Assembly (NCBI RefSeq): GCF_022458985.1 | Contig: NC_061778.1 | Coordinates: forward strand, 3,551,501 to 3,615,500 | Length of the DNA: 64,000 nt | Direction of reading: 5' to 3' | Source of the DNA: Mugil cephalus | Lineage: Eukaryota > Chordata > Actinopteri > Mugiliformes > Mugilidae | Part shown: positions 51,108 to 63,696 of the stretch, piece by piece | Layout of the letters: each line of letters begins with the position of its first letter | Numbering within the stretch: position 1 is the stretch's first letter | Made by a program: the position numbers and the translations under genes | The notes under the pieces: model-generated | Database searches by the model: none | The model's input: only the letters and a program-made list of their open reading frames with translations | What the model was told of the DNA's origin: nothing

Positions 51108-54100
51108 ACATTGAACATGAAGCACATTAACAGGACATCAAGTTTTGGTTGTCATAGCTTAACTTATGACTTGAGCTAAACTGATCACTCTTTATATTGT
51201 ACTATTTTCTTCTGTGCCCATTTTGTGCAATATCACAAATGATATAACAGAATTATTTTTTGTCTATAATTCAGTATAGACTTAGTACTACATGCATTTC
51301 TTAAAAATTATATATTTCTTTATTTTCTTTTTAAACTGAACGCATGATTTTGTATGTGCTGCTACTACACTGCAGCAGGCTAATGGACCAGGGGTGTGAT
51401 TTATGTGTGTATTTTCCAAAAAAAAAAAAATCTACTTTGCAGAGTGCTTGCATTTAGTCTGTTCAGTGTCTCTGTGCCAGCCTTTGTCTGCTTTCTATGA
51501 CCTCAAATTAACTGCACTGTAAGAGCAGCTGTTTGTTTTTTTTTTTTGTGGTGTGCACTATAAAGATAGCCAGGACGATAACACAACCATAAACACTGAC
51601 AGACGCACATAAACATTGAATTGATTGGATCCCCAGACTCTCTTCCAGGGGTGGCATTCGGTTCAACTTCAGGCGTCCGCTACTGGACTAGATTCACTAC
51701 AGCTGCGACGTGAGGGGTTGACAGGGGTGCCGGGGTTGAGACTATCACATTCACCCTTCAACAAACATCAAGTCAGATCTACTCTTACACTTCCTCCTTA
51801 CCCGGTTGTCTTCTGTGCTGCCGTCACACAATCTCTCCCTCTTACATTTCTCTCTTTTGTTCTCTCCTGCATCTCGGTGTGACTCTCTCTCCTGCTTTAG
51901 GAATTTTTCTCCCTTTGAATTTTGATTCCTCCCCAGTGTCTGCACTCTCCTCCCACCTTTTCTAAAACTCTCCTTTTCCCCCCTCTCTGCATCTTTGGCT
52001 CTCTGCATGTGTCTCCGTGATGCTCTCCTTGATGTTTCTTTCTGTTTGTCTCTTGATTCGTTTCACACAATCTAGCGTTGGTTTTGATCTCGCTATACCT
52101 CTTCTTTTTTTTTTTTCTCCCCCTCAGTCTCACACACAGACTAAACACACACATATATATACACTCAGACTGTCTCTCTCCTTGTGGGTTGCCTCGCCTG
52201 TAGATCACAGTTGGCGTGTCTCTCAGTAAGCTGCAGAGCTACCAAGCTCCTTGATTCATACCAGCTATCTGGGTGACCCATTTCTGCGTAAACTTGTGCA
52301 GTTTAATGCTGTGAAAAGAAGTACAGTAAATTGTTTCACTGCATTGCCTCCACAATATACAACACCTGCTGTAAAATGAGCCTTATTATATAAACATAAA
52401 GTGCCACAGGGTTCTGTCCATGGCCCATAGACCTAACACAAAAGATAAATCTAAACCTTAAAAGTAAATATATGATTTATTTTTATAACCCTCTCAGACT
52501 AGTAAAGTCTGGTGTATCCAAAGTTAGTTTCTTTAGTTCAGTTCAGAGCTTAAATCATCCAGAAAAACAAAAAAAAACAAAACAAAAAAACTTTTGGCTG
52601 GTAGCGTATAATACGTTATACATAATACATAATAAATAACTTTCAGAATTTATGACCTATTAGATCTAATCTCGATTACCCCCCATTGGCCGCTCCCTGA
52701 ACAGGACTTTGTTCAAAGAACAATAAATGATGTGGTACATAAGAATTATGGTAAAGGTTGGTTTTATAGTATAATGGACAACATTTGCAAATGAAAGTCT
52801 ACATGCAATTAATTAATTAATTAAGTGTAGGACTGATGTTCTGCTACTCGTCCTTAGAGTAAACCGGTAAAAAGTGTTATCATGTGAGTCAGTCGCCCGA
52901 CTGTCCTGCTTAACTGCTGGGACGTGAGCCTGCCTCACCTTACACGACACCTGCACTAACCAAGCCTGACCCTAAAGCTTCTTCTTTTAATCGCACTGTA
53001 AAATGTTTTAAAAGTCTTTTTTTTTTTTTTTTTTTTTTTTTGTTATGTGCAGCTATTGTGACCAAAGAATTTCCCTTGTGCATCATAAAAATCGCATTAG
53101 TTTTATGCAACTTAAACTTGTTAAGTTTTGTGACCCTTAACATTTTAAGTCAGATCTTATCTTCAGTACACATCATGCTACCTAGAAACGAATAAGTTAT
53201 CTCTTCTCTGAAAGGAGAAGTTCTTTGAAAAGACACCGAGTCCATTAAACTCTCTCTCTCCTGAACTCTCCTCTCCAATCAGTTCTCAACAGAAACAAGG
53301 CGCTTATTTACGAGTGAATAATACCTCTTTACTATTTTTCTATCACTTATCTTTTCTAATTTATTGAATTGAGCCAATGCATATTAATATTTTTTTAAAA
53401 ATTAATATTAACATTTTGTTTTTAGTACTAGCACTACGAAATAAATCCATCAAACTCAGTGTTGCTACTAATCATTGACATCTCATAAAAATGAAAAGTA
53501 CACTTGTGTCCTTTTCATTTTTATGAGGGTTAAATAAATAAGGGAGGGAGGAACAAAAAGAGGACCTACATGCACATACTGTGGTGTGGTAGCCTGGAGA
53601 CAGCAGAGGTAGATTAAAGATCACCCAAGCAAAACGGTGGACGAAGAAGAGACAAGAGTCACAACTAGAAAAGACCCTAACAGCTTTTTAAGGCTCTGTC
53701 ACAACAAGACGGAGCAAACCGCTGAAGCTGGACTCAGAGACCGGAGGCTCGAGGAGTAGATGGGATGAGGGTGAGTTCAATCAACCAGGGGAGAGGGATG
53801 GAGGGAGCGTGAGCCCCCCCGGGGATCAGCCCCTATGAGAAAACAAAGATTTGGGAGCAGAATGCAAAACCCTGACACTTAACTTCTCCAGGTTTTCCAG
53901 CTTTATTATTAGCCTTAACAAAATGTAAAATACTAATCACTTACAACCGTAAAGCCTCGTTCCAGAGAAGGTAATCTGTGTATTAAAAATTGTTTCATGC
54001 TGATTTTAAGTTTTATATACTTTATTGAAGAACATTTCTTTAGCATTGTAGTTGGAAACACAGTTGCATGATGATCTCAGTGTTCACAGTTTCACCTATT

Positions 54101-54400
54101 ACATTTGCATCATCGTCACAAAATTAACACCACGGTGAGTAATTGCATCCTTCAGAAGTCTCAACATTTCTGCATAAAAATGACTGAAAACATCACACAA
54201 GTCTTGTCAGGCTTTGTTTGTTCAGGTAAAAGAGTCAATATGAGGCTCAGACCGATACCTGACCTCCACCTATAGGCTTATTTCATAGTTTAAGTAAGTA
54301 AGAATAATATTGTCACGTTTTAATTGGTTAGATGAATCCCTGTATGCACGGAGACAAAACTTTTCTCTGCAGTGAACTTGAGCACCATCACATTAGTAAG
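51108..54400. other. Intergenic stretch, no gene seen
   Basis: Holds a T-rich pyrimidine belt (51780-52130), a 25-T run at 53017-53041, ATTA repeats near 52809-52823 and a perfect 17-bp inverted repeat at 53482-53527. No exon was supported. Confidence 0.4.
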
Positions 54401-55615
54401 AAACAGAAATGTCAGGGGGCACAGGTGCGTTAGTTATTCAGCGTGAAACCGTAAAACGCATATTTATGCATAAAATGAATCTCCCTGCAAACAAGAACGC
54501 GTCTCTGTGAGGGTAACCGCTGTGACATATGAGTTGCGGTGTAATTGAAGGTAATTGGGTGCCAGTGCGCAGACACCCCACCCACCTTCCCACCCACCAC
54601 CCCTGACCCGCCGCGAAGGAAAACCGCGCCGGATCATCGACTCCTGCGTCCTATTAAGAGCTGCCCGCGTTAATTAGAGGAGAATAACAAGAGGCAACAA
54701 CAAAAAAGGAAGGCGTCCGAAATAAGAAGAGGAAGGCCGGGCTGACTGGACCGGGGGTGGGGGCAGAAATGTGAAGAAAACTGAGAATTAAGGACGTGGT
54801 TATTTGATGCTGCCGCTGCGTTTCCGGAGTGTCTGTACCTTCACCGGAGGGAGAGGAGAAGGAAGGGATGCTGCATCTCTCCGCTCTCCGCTCATCAGTC
54901 TCCTCCGCTTCATCTCGCCGTGATTAACGCGTGTCTGTCTGCTGGAGGACGAATGGACAAGACGCGGAAATGTTAAATGAACGTTTAGAGGGTTTGTCCT
55001 GAGCATCTCCGAGGATTTTTCGTTCTTTTTTTTTTTTTTTTTTTGCGCGCTGCTCTCTTCAGTCGCATCACTGCCGACTTCTGTTAGGCGCAAAGGAGGC
55101 AAGAAGACAGCCTACTTGATATTCTCCTCAGTGTTCAATTATTTAGGAGTATCTGTTCCTCCAGCTCAACATATGCAGGCGTCTTTGTCTTACATCCCCC
55201 GTGCGTGATTTATTTTTTTATTTTTATTTTTTATTTTTTTAAAGCCGGGCTGTAAGTGGCGGGGACACGGATGAAGGCTGATGGCCAGGCGCCCCAAATT
55301 TCCTCAGAAATGGGATGCAACCTAAAATAACCCCAGTGTCAAATGGTAAGAGGGCAGATTCATGAGCAGAAATGAGTGCACTGGATTAGAATTTGCAGCA
55401 GGAGCAGCAGCAGCAGCAGCGATTCTCTGGGCTTTTGCAGTTTGAGGTCTGCCGATGTAACCCGCTTGTGAATTCTCCCCTGCAGATTTCCGCTCATCGC
55501 AAGCCGAGGGAGCCCTGAATCTGCGACACGTACGGCTCCTCCTGAGACCGCCCCATCCCCTCCTGGCCCCCCCTCACCGCTCGGAGCTCGTACGCCGGTG
55601 ACTTTTTGTTTTTTA
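54400..55615 (+). promoter_or_regulatory. Candidate promoter/5' UTR region of GALNT17-like gene
   Basis: It precedes the ATG at 55616. CpG and GC content are raised at 54590-54640 and 55490-55615. TAATTG/TAATTA homeodomain-type cores occur around 54541-54675. A 19-codon upstream ORF runs 55271-55330. A T-rich segment (55205-55242) splits the two GC-rich parts. The transcription start is not determined. Confidence 0.4.
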
Positions 55616-58600
55616 ATGGCTTTTGTGTTGAGGAGATGGAGGGTCCTACTGGTGCTGAACGTGCTTGCTGTTGCCGGGTTCATGACTTTCTGGACCAAGT
55701 GCAACACACGCAGCGTCCACGCCGTCGGTCCGGCGGCTCCGGCTGAGGGGAAGAGGCCCCGGGGCAACGGGACGGCGCAGGGGCCCAACATCAGCCACGA
55801 GGTGCTCCTGAAGAGGCTCAGCTCGCTGGAGGACGTGGTGTACAGGCAGTTGAACGGTAAACAGCAATGTCACATTTAAACCACATGTCTGCCTGAACTC
55901 CCCCAAGGGATCTGCAAAAGGTGGAAAAGTGAAAGAGACTTTTGCGAGGCTTTCTCCAGGGGCCCTGACGTACAAATCCTATGAGAGAGTTTCTTAACAG
56001 TGTCTTAGGTTTTTCTTTTTGTCATTTTTTTGGGGAGCAAGTTTAATGAGGCTGTGCACCATTAAACAGTCACTTTATACTTTTATATTTATGCTATATT
56101 TATTATTCATACTAAAACTTTCATCTTTAAATAACAATACAGTCAACAAATATGTGTCTAAATGGATTTGATAGCTTTTCACTGCAACAGTGCAAGGTTA
56201 CCCACAACTACACTTTAATTAAACCCCGAAGGGACAACGTCTCTCCTCCGTCAAGGAGGTTAGAGGTCAGGGTTGACCACAGAGGAGCTTTTCTGGATCC
56301 AGTGCCTTCAGGATGTAGGACGTTTGCCAACTCATAGGCTTAAACACAGCTTATCACGCTGAAGGATAGGCGCTTTAATCGTTCTGCCAACCACAAACAC
56401 ACAAAGTCACCAAGAGGAGTCTTATTTTATCCCTGATTTGTAACAGAGAGTCCTCGGAGGCGCCTTGCAGCCTTGTTAAATGTTGTGTGTTTCTGTTGTT
56501 AGATAAAGAGTTGCTTTAAGTGTATTTTCATCACTGAGGGAACGGGTTAAAACTGACCTCGGTGAGTGTAAGAAGCTCTGCTTGATACATTCCCATCTGT
56601 AGATGAAGAAGTTCAGCGCCAGCTCTTGTTCTAACATGAGTCCAGCTCAGAGGCTCACCTGTTCTGACAGCCACTGACTAAATATCGTATTTCCATGTGT
56701 GTTTGGAGCTGTGATGGCGTGGCAGGCTATCAGCTGTTCGCCCAGAGAGCATTACTGAGAAGAAAGTGAGTCAGCCATGCAGGCTAAAGGATCCTGACAT
56801 GTAATCTTCTCTTGTTTGCCTTGCCCAGGTCTGTCCAAATCTCTTGGACTGATTGAGGGCTTTGGGGGTCGGGGTAAAGGCGGCCAGCCTGCCACGCTGT
56901 CTCCGGCCGAGGAGAGCGATGCTAAATACCTGAGGGAGAAGTACGGCTACAATGCTTACCTCAGTGATAGGATCTCTCTGGATCGGACCATACCGGATCA
57001 CCGGCCCAGCAAGTGAGTACAAGTGCAAGTTGTGATTCGCCCGTCTTACGTAAAACAAGTTCACCTTGGTTTGGAGACGTCCGTGTCTGAAGTTTCTGCC
57101 TCCAGCCCAGTAAAACAAAATTAACTTTCATTTGAGGTCCTAACTGCATTGGAAAAATACATCTAAATAATTCAGGAGCTGCTTCTGTAAACAGAGTCCC
57201 TGCTGCTCTGCTGTGGACGACTTTAATTGGAACAATTTCTACAAATAATGTGTCAAAATGTGTTGAATTATTTAGATGGAGAGTGGGGTTGTATGCAAAG
57301 GACGGACATATTCTGGATTTTATTAAAAAAATTAAATACAGCTCTTAACCATCCTAAAAGTGAACCAATATTCAGTGTAGTGTTATTATTCATTATGTGA
57401 TTTGAGAGACATGATAATTTTGGCATCTGCAAAAGTCACTGATGGTCAGTTAATGAGTCAGTGAACCCCTCGTTTTGCAGATGTCACCCTTCACATTTGG
57501 AGTTTGGAGACATTAGGATGTTTTCACTGATATTCAGACGTGAGGGCCACAACAGGAGCTTCAGCTTGTGTTTCTCTGATTGGCTCATGCTGGATTTGGA
57601 GGTCTGCTTCAGGTCACTGTCCTCTGTTTCGCTCCTTTTACCCACTACAATAAATCTGCAGACTCTTAGTGAAGTCCAGGCTTCTTTCTGTTGCTACTGC
57701 ACGACTCAAGATCAGGATATTTTCACCCTGGCGATAGTTGAGGTTCAAGGTGTTTATTTGTCACATGCAGCGAAAACTGCAACAACTATTGAACGTACAA
57801 ATTAGCAGATAATTTAGATGTAACAGTATTTACAGAGAAGTTGGAGAGAGGTTCGTTAATATATACACAGGATGAGAGTAAGGTGATACGTAGAGCGCTG
57901 CCACTGTGTCGGGTTTAAAGTGTTGTGAGTCTTGGTACGTTTCATCAGCCGAGCTCCTTTTTTTGTCACTATATTCAGTGAATGTGATTTGAGCATCATC
58001 TGCCTCCAGCACTACACATCATTTTTCATCCAGATGTTGCTTTACCACCCTCCTGATGCCTCTCCTGTGTCGTAAGGATGTGGTTGAGCCAAGGGCTTCC
58101 TGGTCCTCCAGGTCTTCTTGCCATGACTTAATTTCAGAGCCCCCTGTTTGAAGAAGCAGCTGAAAGTCTAGGGACAATATTTGAGTTGCCTGACAAGCCC
58201 CAAAAAGTCTACAGAGGTTTATTTCTTAATGAGCTCTCAGGGTTTTACAAGTGCCCTATTTTATAATATAATAAAACATCAGCATGCAATTGAATGTATA
58301 CCTGGTTGCTTATTTTTATTCATAATTTCCCACATGCGCTGAGGTTGCACCTGCACAATAGCTGCAAAGTGGACTGGTTATGCAGCTGTAGCTCCAGTCA
58401 TGCAGCGTGGCTTTCTCCCCCTCAGCACACACCGTACTGCGTGTGTCAGTGTTATTGCTTTAACTGAAACAAAGTTCAGATTTCTCTCAGCGGAAAACTC
58501 GTTCTGAGCCTTTCCCACTGGAACGAACTGGGGTTTAAAATCTATCACTGACATGCAGGTGAAAAGCAACATTCAGCACCGGTGTGAGTCAACGTTCAAA

Positions 58601-60552
58601 ATTTCTACATTTAGACGTGTGAATGAAATGTGTTTTTTGTTTTGAGGCTTTTTCGTGGCATCGCTCACTTTCTGCAGGCTTTGTTTGCACCTCACCTGCC
58701 CCTTTTCATCTTGATCCCTCTCTTCCTTTCTGCCTCTTACTCCCATATTGGATGGAGTTGCACTGTCAGGCTGGCTATCGATCTGCAGGCGTTCATGCAT
58801 GGGCACGTGGGCACAACAAAGTGTTTGTTTGAGTTAGCAGGTACAATATATATATAAATAGATATATACTTGATAGATGTTCTCATGCACATGCAATAAT
58901 TCATATTTGCATACATGCTGCAGCTTTTTAAAAGTTAGTTCCTCGGCCACATCGCTGTTTAAGCGAGTAACAGACCTTCAATTTGAAAGTCATTTATGAT
59001 GAAAAAGCTCCTGCCACCAGCTCCATGCCCAGTGTGTGTGTTTTGGGGATGGAGGGATCAGAGTCCAGTGCGCTCATTTGTCACTCGGGGGGTCTTTTAT
59101 GTTTATGGGATCAAAGTGGCATGTGAAGCGTGTTGGGGTGTGATAACTTCAGGCTTAGCAGCAGCGCGTAAGCTGAGGTCCGACGAGTCCACGTTTGCTG
59201 CAGAGCCCAGGGTGGTGGCAAAGAAAGACGTGTGAGGGGAGGGAGAAATGTCACTCGATGAACAGCACTGAGAGGAGATACTGTAGTTTTGGGGATGGGT
59301 TCTGGTAACTCTCTTCGCCGTCTCTCAGGAACATTCCTTCCAGCAGGCAGAGCAGTTTCAGCTTCCAGCAGATGTGCCGCTTCTGGTGTGTCATCTGAAA
59401 ACTAATTAAGAACGTGCATTACAGAAACGCCACGAGAAGAGTCGTCAGCAGAGGAGACGACTCTTTCAGTCACAGTCAGATGAATTAATTAAGCTGTTCT
59501 TGTAAAGTGACAAGTTCACAGTTTCACATTTGCGATCATTCATGCTGCTCTCTTGTGCAACGCTGATGTTTGTGGTTACACTGATTGCACCATCGCTGCC
59601 TGCACCTGTTCTCAGCCCTTATTTGCGCTGTTTGATGTAGCATCTCTTACAGACATATGAGAGTGTAATTTGGGGTTTTAAATGCACTTTTCTCTGACTG
59701 CACTCCCCTTGGGGTTAAGTCGTTACACTCCTTCAAGTGTATTTCCTGCAAAAATACTAAATTATTTCACTGATCTATGTGTTTCAGACACATGATTCGC
59801 AATATTAATAAATTAACCCTTATTCTTGCAAATTAAACACCTTGCTTCCTGTAGTTTCCCGTCAAATATCACTATTTGAACCCGTGAATCTAAAGAAAAT
59901 ACTGGGTTTATCACAGGTTTACTCATAATTAACATTTTATTTTACACAGGAAATGAGATTATTGATGAAAGAAAATAACAGAAGAAAAGGAGGTGACTAA
60001 AGGAAGGCGTTTCCTCTCCCACACATACTAAAAATAGAGCCAAAGCCTCACCCTGCCTTTTTCCTCTTCATTAGAGCTGTTTCAACAAAACAGCAGTAAA
60101 AATAGGCCCTCTATCAGCAGCAGACACACAGTGAATAGGGCAATTTGGAAAAGGGGAAAAAAAAAAAAATACCAAGTGATTAAAGCTGAACAGGAAGCGG
60201 CACGTGCTTTGCCTTTCAGCGCCAGTAAACGACACGTCAGCAGCTCCATGGAGGCACTTTGGTCTTTCACGGCAATAATGGAGGATGAGTGGAGCGTGCA
60301 GAGGCCAGAATGCATAAATTCCCTCGCAGGCATGGAAAGGTTTCGTTTTACACATGGTGCGGTGTGTTTGCCCGTCTCTCTGCAGATGCAGAAAGGTCAG
60401 CTACCCGAGGGACCTCCCTCAGATCTCCCTCATCTTCATCTTCGTCAACGAGGCGCTGTCGGTGATCCTGCGCTCCGTCCACTCGGCTGTCAATCACACG
60501 CCCGCCCACTTGCTCAAAGAGATCATCCTGGTGGACGACAACAGCGATGACG
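55616..60552 (+). CDS. galnt17: Polypeptide GalNAc-transferase, GALNT17-like, partial (first 3 exons)
   Basis: A type II Golgi glycosyltransferase family that adds GalNAc to Ser/Thr of proteins. Coding exons seen: 55616-55856, 56829-57012 and 60386-60552 (197 codons). All have GT-AG borders and joining phases, and the last ends one base into a codon at a GTCAGT donor. Residues 1-7 are a short basic cytosolic tail (MAFVLRRWR), and about 9-26 form the membrane anchor ([17 protein letters not shown]). Exon 2 gives [20 protein letters not shown] and [20 protein letters not shown]. Exon 3 opens the GT-A catalytic domain with [20 protein letters not shown] and ends ILVDDNSDD. The stem segment [23 protein letters not shown] matches GALNT17 better than GALNT9 or GALNT18. 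The DxH metal site and lectin domain lie past 64000. The ATG context is weak, but no upstream in-frame ATG fits the family better. Confidence 0.9.
57013..60385 (+). other. GALNT17-like intron 2
   Basis: A 3.4-kb intron with GTGAGT donor and TCTCTGCAG acceptor. It carries a probable retroelement tail near 57735-57910 and no other recognised feature. Confidence 0.75.
57735..57910 (-). mobile_element. Probable LINE 3' tail remnant
   Basis: GGTTCAAGGTGTTTATTTGT followed by CACATGCAG resembles the complement of a widespread fish retroelement 3' end. No coding part is present. It lies in the GALNT17-like intron. Confidence 0.35.
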
Positions 60553-60824
60553 GTCAGTGGAGATGAAACACGTCCGCTCACAAATCTCAAATTGAAATAT
60601 GAGTTAAAAAAGAATTGAATGAGTGTGGAAAGACCTTCCTGGTCTCCTAATATTAACGAGGTAACAAGTAATCACACAGTCTCCTGGTAATAATAAACAG
60701 TGTCACTAAGCACCATAAATAATGGAAACGATTTTAGTCTAGACTTGAATATTCTTCATCCTTTTACATCTCACAGCCTTTAATGACTTTAGGAATTTAA
60801 TGAAGGAGATGTGCTGGTTGGGTT

Positions 60825-61792
60825 TACACTGATCAGCCACAAGATTAAAACCTCCATCAGGAGACGTAAATAACATCGACCATCTTGTGACAATTAAGTG
60901 TTTTTGGACCTGGCATTGATTCGTGCGGATGTTACTTCGACATCTGTGTTACGGTTGGGTGCAATACTCCTCCAAGCCACAGGAGGGCAGCCAGGCGATG
61001 TTTGCCCTGAAGTTCTGAGTGTTGCAACCAAGTGGCAACCTCCAGGTCTGAGCGATGAAGCCCATGCAGAAGTGCAAAAAACTGCAGTTCATCGCATGGC
61101 CACTTGGGGCTGGCGCCAAAATGGAAAAAGCTTTACAACATTATTAAACATGTTTACAACCTGGTACAAAAAATGGTTTTGGTCTCAGTAGTTTATTTCA
61201 TTATTCATGACAACTGTACGGGGGTGAATCTTTTTCTAACTCATTAACTTTTTTTTTATTAAGGTTTAAAATTCTGCATAATTAGTGGTGTTCCCACTTT
61301 GAGTGACAGGTAGCAGCCTGAGCTAACAGGTAGCAGAGAGTTGGGTGGGCGGGTCTCAATGTCTGACATGACCCCCAATGTCCATATTTGGAGTATCCGC
61401 GGGTGGGTGGTGTAAAGCTCATCCAACATGGCGACCGCGGGCTCCGCCCACTTTGGGCTTCGTTTTCGAGGTGCAGAATCCAATGGGTGACGTCACAATG
61501 AGTTTGTCCACAGTATAAACAGTCAGTGGTTGCGTCAGGTGTTTTAAGTTGATTGTGGCAAAGATGCCGATGGGAGAAAAAAATAGTTTTTGACTTTTGT
61601 GCTGTATGTTTTTTTTGGCAAATTTATTGGAAGTAACTTATTCAATGAATCAAAGTCCAACAGGAAATAAATCAAAAATTGAAAGACTGGGTTTGTTTGT
61701 TCATAACCCGCCCAAATAATAGGCCCATTATCAGAAAGGAAGTGGCTCAGTAGAGGACTCTGTCACTACAGGAAGGTGTTCATAATGTTATA
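60825..61792 (+). mobile_element. Tc1-type derivative with nested insertion (copy 7)
   Basis: The left end TA-CACTGATCAGCCACAAG leads to ACATCGACCATCTTGTGACA and GCGGATGTTACTTCGACATC. A second repeat (61038-61531) then interrupts it. A decayed right end, GGAAGGTGTTCATAATGTTA, appears at about 61770. It lies in the third GALNT17-like intron. Confidence 0.6.
61038..61531 (+). mobile_element. Dispersed repeat, copy A (inverse of 31999-32459)
   Basis: Starts ACCTCCAGGTCTGAGCGATG and ends CCACAGTATAAACAGTCAGT, matching the opposite strand of 31999-32459 block by block. No coding capacity. It is apparently inserted into the Tc1-type copy at 60825. Confidence 0.65.
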
Positions 61793-63179
61793 TGTTATCA
61801 TTATGAGTGCACTGACAGCAACGAATACACAGATCTGATTAACCAACAATAGAAAAATGGAGGGTAGCTCCACACACCTACTGTGTTTTATTTCATTTCA
61901 TGAGTTAGGGTTAGGTTTGGAGTTTAAGGTTAGGGTTACAACTCTTTTTAGCCACAAAATAAGAGCTATAATTTAACTCGTCTCACTCCAAACTTGAAAG
62001 AGAGTGTGAGTTCATACTTTTTGCATGTATATGACACATAGCACTTCCAGACTTATGACGGGACTTTGTCAGCGTGACTAGGGGACGAGCGTCTCCTTGA
62101 CAAAACGCCGCGGCCATAGCTTCTGAGCAGTAGCATTCGCCGAGGTGACTGATGGTGTCAACTTTTTGCGGAGCAGACAGAGCAGATAGAGGCAGAGCGC
62201 ACAATTGGATGTCACGGGAGAGATGCCTCTGTCTTATTTATTGGGGGCCGGGCTGCCAAGCTGGGCTCTGTGAGATGGAGGGAGGGGACGGAGATTAAAC
62301 CGGAGCCAAAGTGAAAAGAAGAGAGGAGGCACGAGGAAAGATGAAGAGAAGGAGAAGGTCGAGCAGTGGAGGAGCCTGAAGTTTCTGGATGTAGGAAAGG
62401 AGACGGAAAAGACGAACCGAGACGAGGACGCAAACCAGGCTATTAGAGGAAGTGGCAGGAAGAGAGAGGATGAGAGAAGGAGAGGCACTAAGATAAATGA
62501 GGTCGGACAGAGAGCGGAGAGAGTGCAGGCAATGAATATCTGTGACAGAGAGAGAAGGAGCAATCTCACGGAACGGAAAGCAAAGACGAACAACAAGGAA
62601 ACAGGAAGAAACACACGAGACCTCGGAGGCTTTGAAGGAGGAGGGAGGCATCATCTTATTCACAGACTGTCAACAAATCCCACGAAAGGTTCCAAAACAA
62701 GGACGCATTAGTCGGCCACACGACACTTCCTGACTCCCCTACTTTGTCCTGTCTGCCCCCCTCCCCCCTCCAGCCCCGCAGCCAATTTGTTTTTGTCACT
62801 GAAGTGTCACAAATATACGGTTCAGATTTATACGAAGGCCGAATCAGTTCCTAACAGAGACTGAGATTTTTTAGCGAATGTTACTTAAGCAGGAAATGGA
62901 AAACGTGGAATGGAGTCACAGTTTCTGTTATGATTCATGTTCATTGCATGTTTTTTTTTTTTTTTTTTTTTTTTTGTGAAAATTGCAGAGACCTGGTCGG
63001 CAGCAGCAGAAATCTAATAAGGAGAAGAAACAAGGATCAGATAGATCCTCGTCTCGGCAACATTTTTATTAAAGAGGGGAAAAGCAAAGTTAATGGTGCA
63101 CTCAGAAAAAATAGAATTAAAAAAAAAAGATGTTTTTAAGGTTGTTGCTCTGCCACAGCTATCTATTACTAAAGAGAGT
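61793..63179. other. GALNT17-like intron 3, no further feature
   Basis: Includes a purine-rich belt (62280-62700), a GGGTTAGG-like TTAGGGTTAGG stretch at about 61905-61940 and a 25-T run at 62951-62975. Nothing coding was recognised. Confidence 0.4.
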
Positions 63180-63696
63180 TACACCGATCAGCCACAACAT
63201 TATGACCACTGACAGGAGAAGTAAATAACATTGAGCGTCTTGTGACGATTCACACACACACATTCACACACCAGTGCCACGCAACCGGAACAACTTGAGG
63301 TTCAGTGTGTTGCTCAAGGACACTTCAGCATGTGGCACATTCCAGGTATCAAACCACTAACCTTTCTACCTACTGGGTCACAGTCAGCCCTGTTAACTCC
63401 TGCAAGCACCAAATCATCATCACAGTCTTTTTCGGCCCCTTCAAGTCAGAATAAATCACCTCTATTAACTGCAATAACATAATGTATAATTAAGGATGCT
63501 TATTGCTATTGCACATGCATATCTGAAATTAGAAGTGTAACTAAAAATAAATTGAGTTTTACATCTATTTTGAAGTTTATTCAAATACAAACACTGCCCT
63601 GACCAAATACAAATACTGGATGGTTTGCACACACCTAAGGGAGACCTACACAATATTAGGAAGGTGGTCATAATGTTATGCCTGATCGGTGTATAT
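63179..63696 (+). mobile_element. Tc1-type derivative, best-preserved ends (copy 8)
   Basis: Both ends are present: TA-CACCGATCAGCCACAACA on the left and CATAATGTTATGCCTGATCG followed by GTG-TA on the right. The terminal inverted repeats match for about 28 bp with two mismatches and are flanked by TA, as in Tc1/mariner. The interior holds the same passenger segment as copy 6 (TTGCTCAAGGACACTTCAGC at about 63311), and the transposase is missing. Total length is about 515 bp. Confidence 0.85.

Noticed and set aside
61905..61940. Interstitial telomere repeat (TTAGGG)
   Set aside because: Only about two imperfect units are present, which is too few to call.
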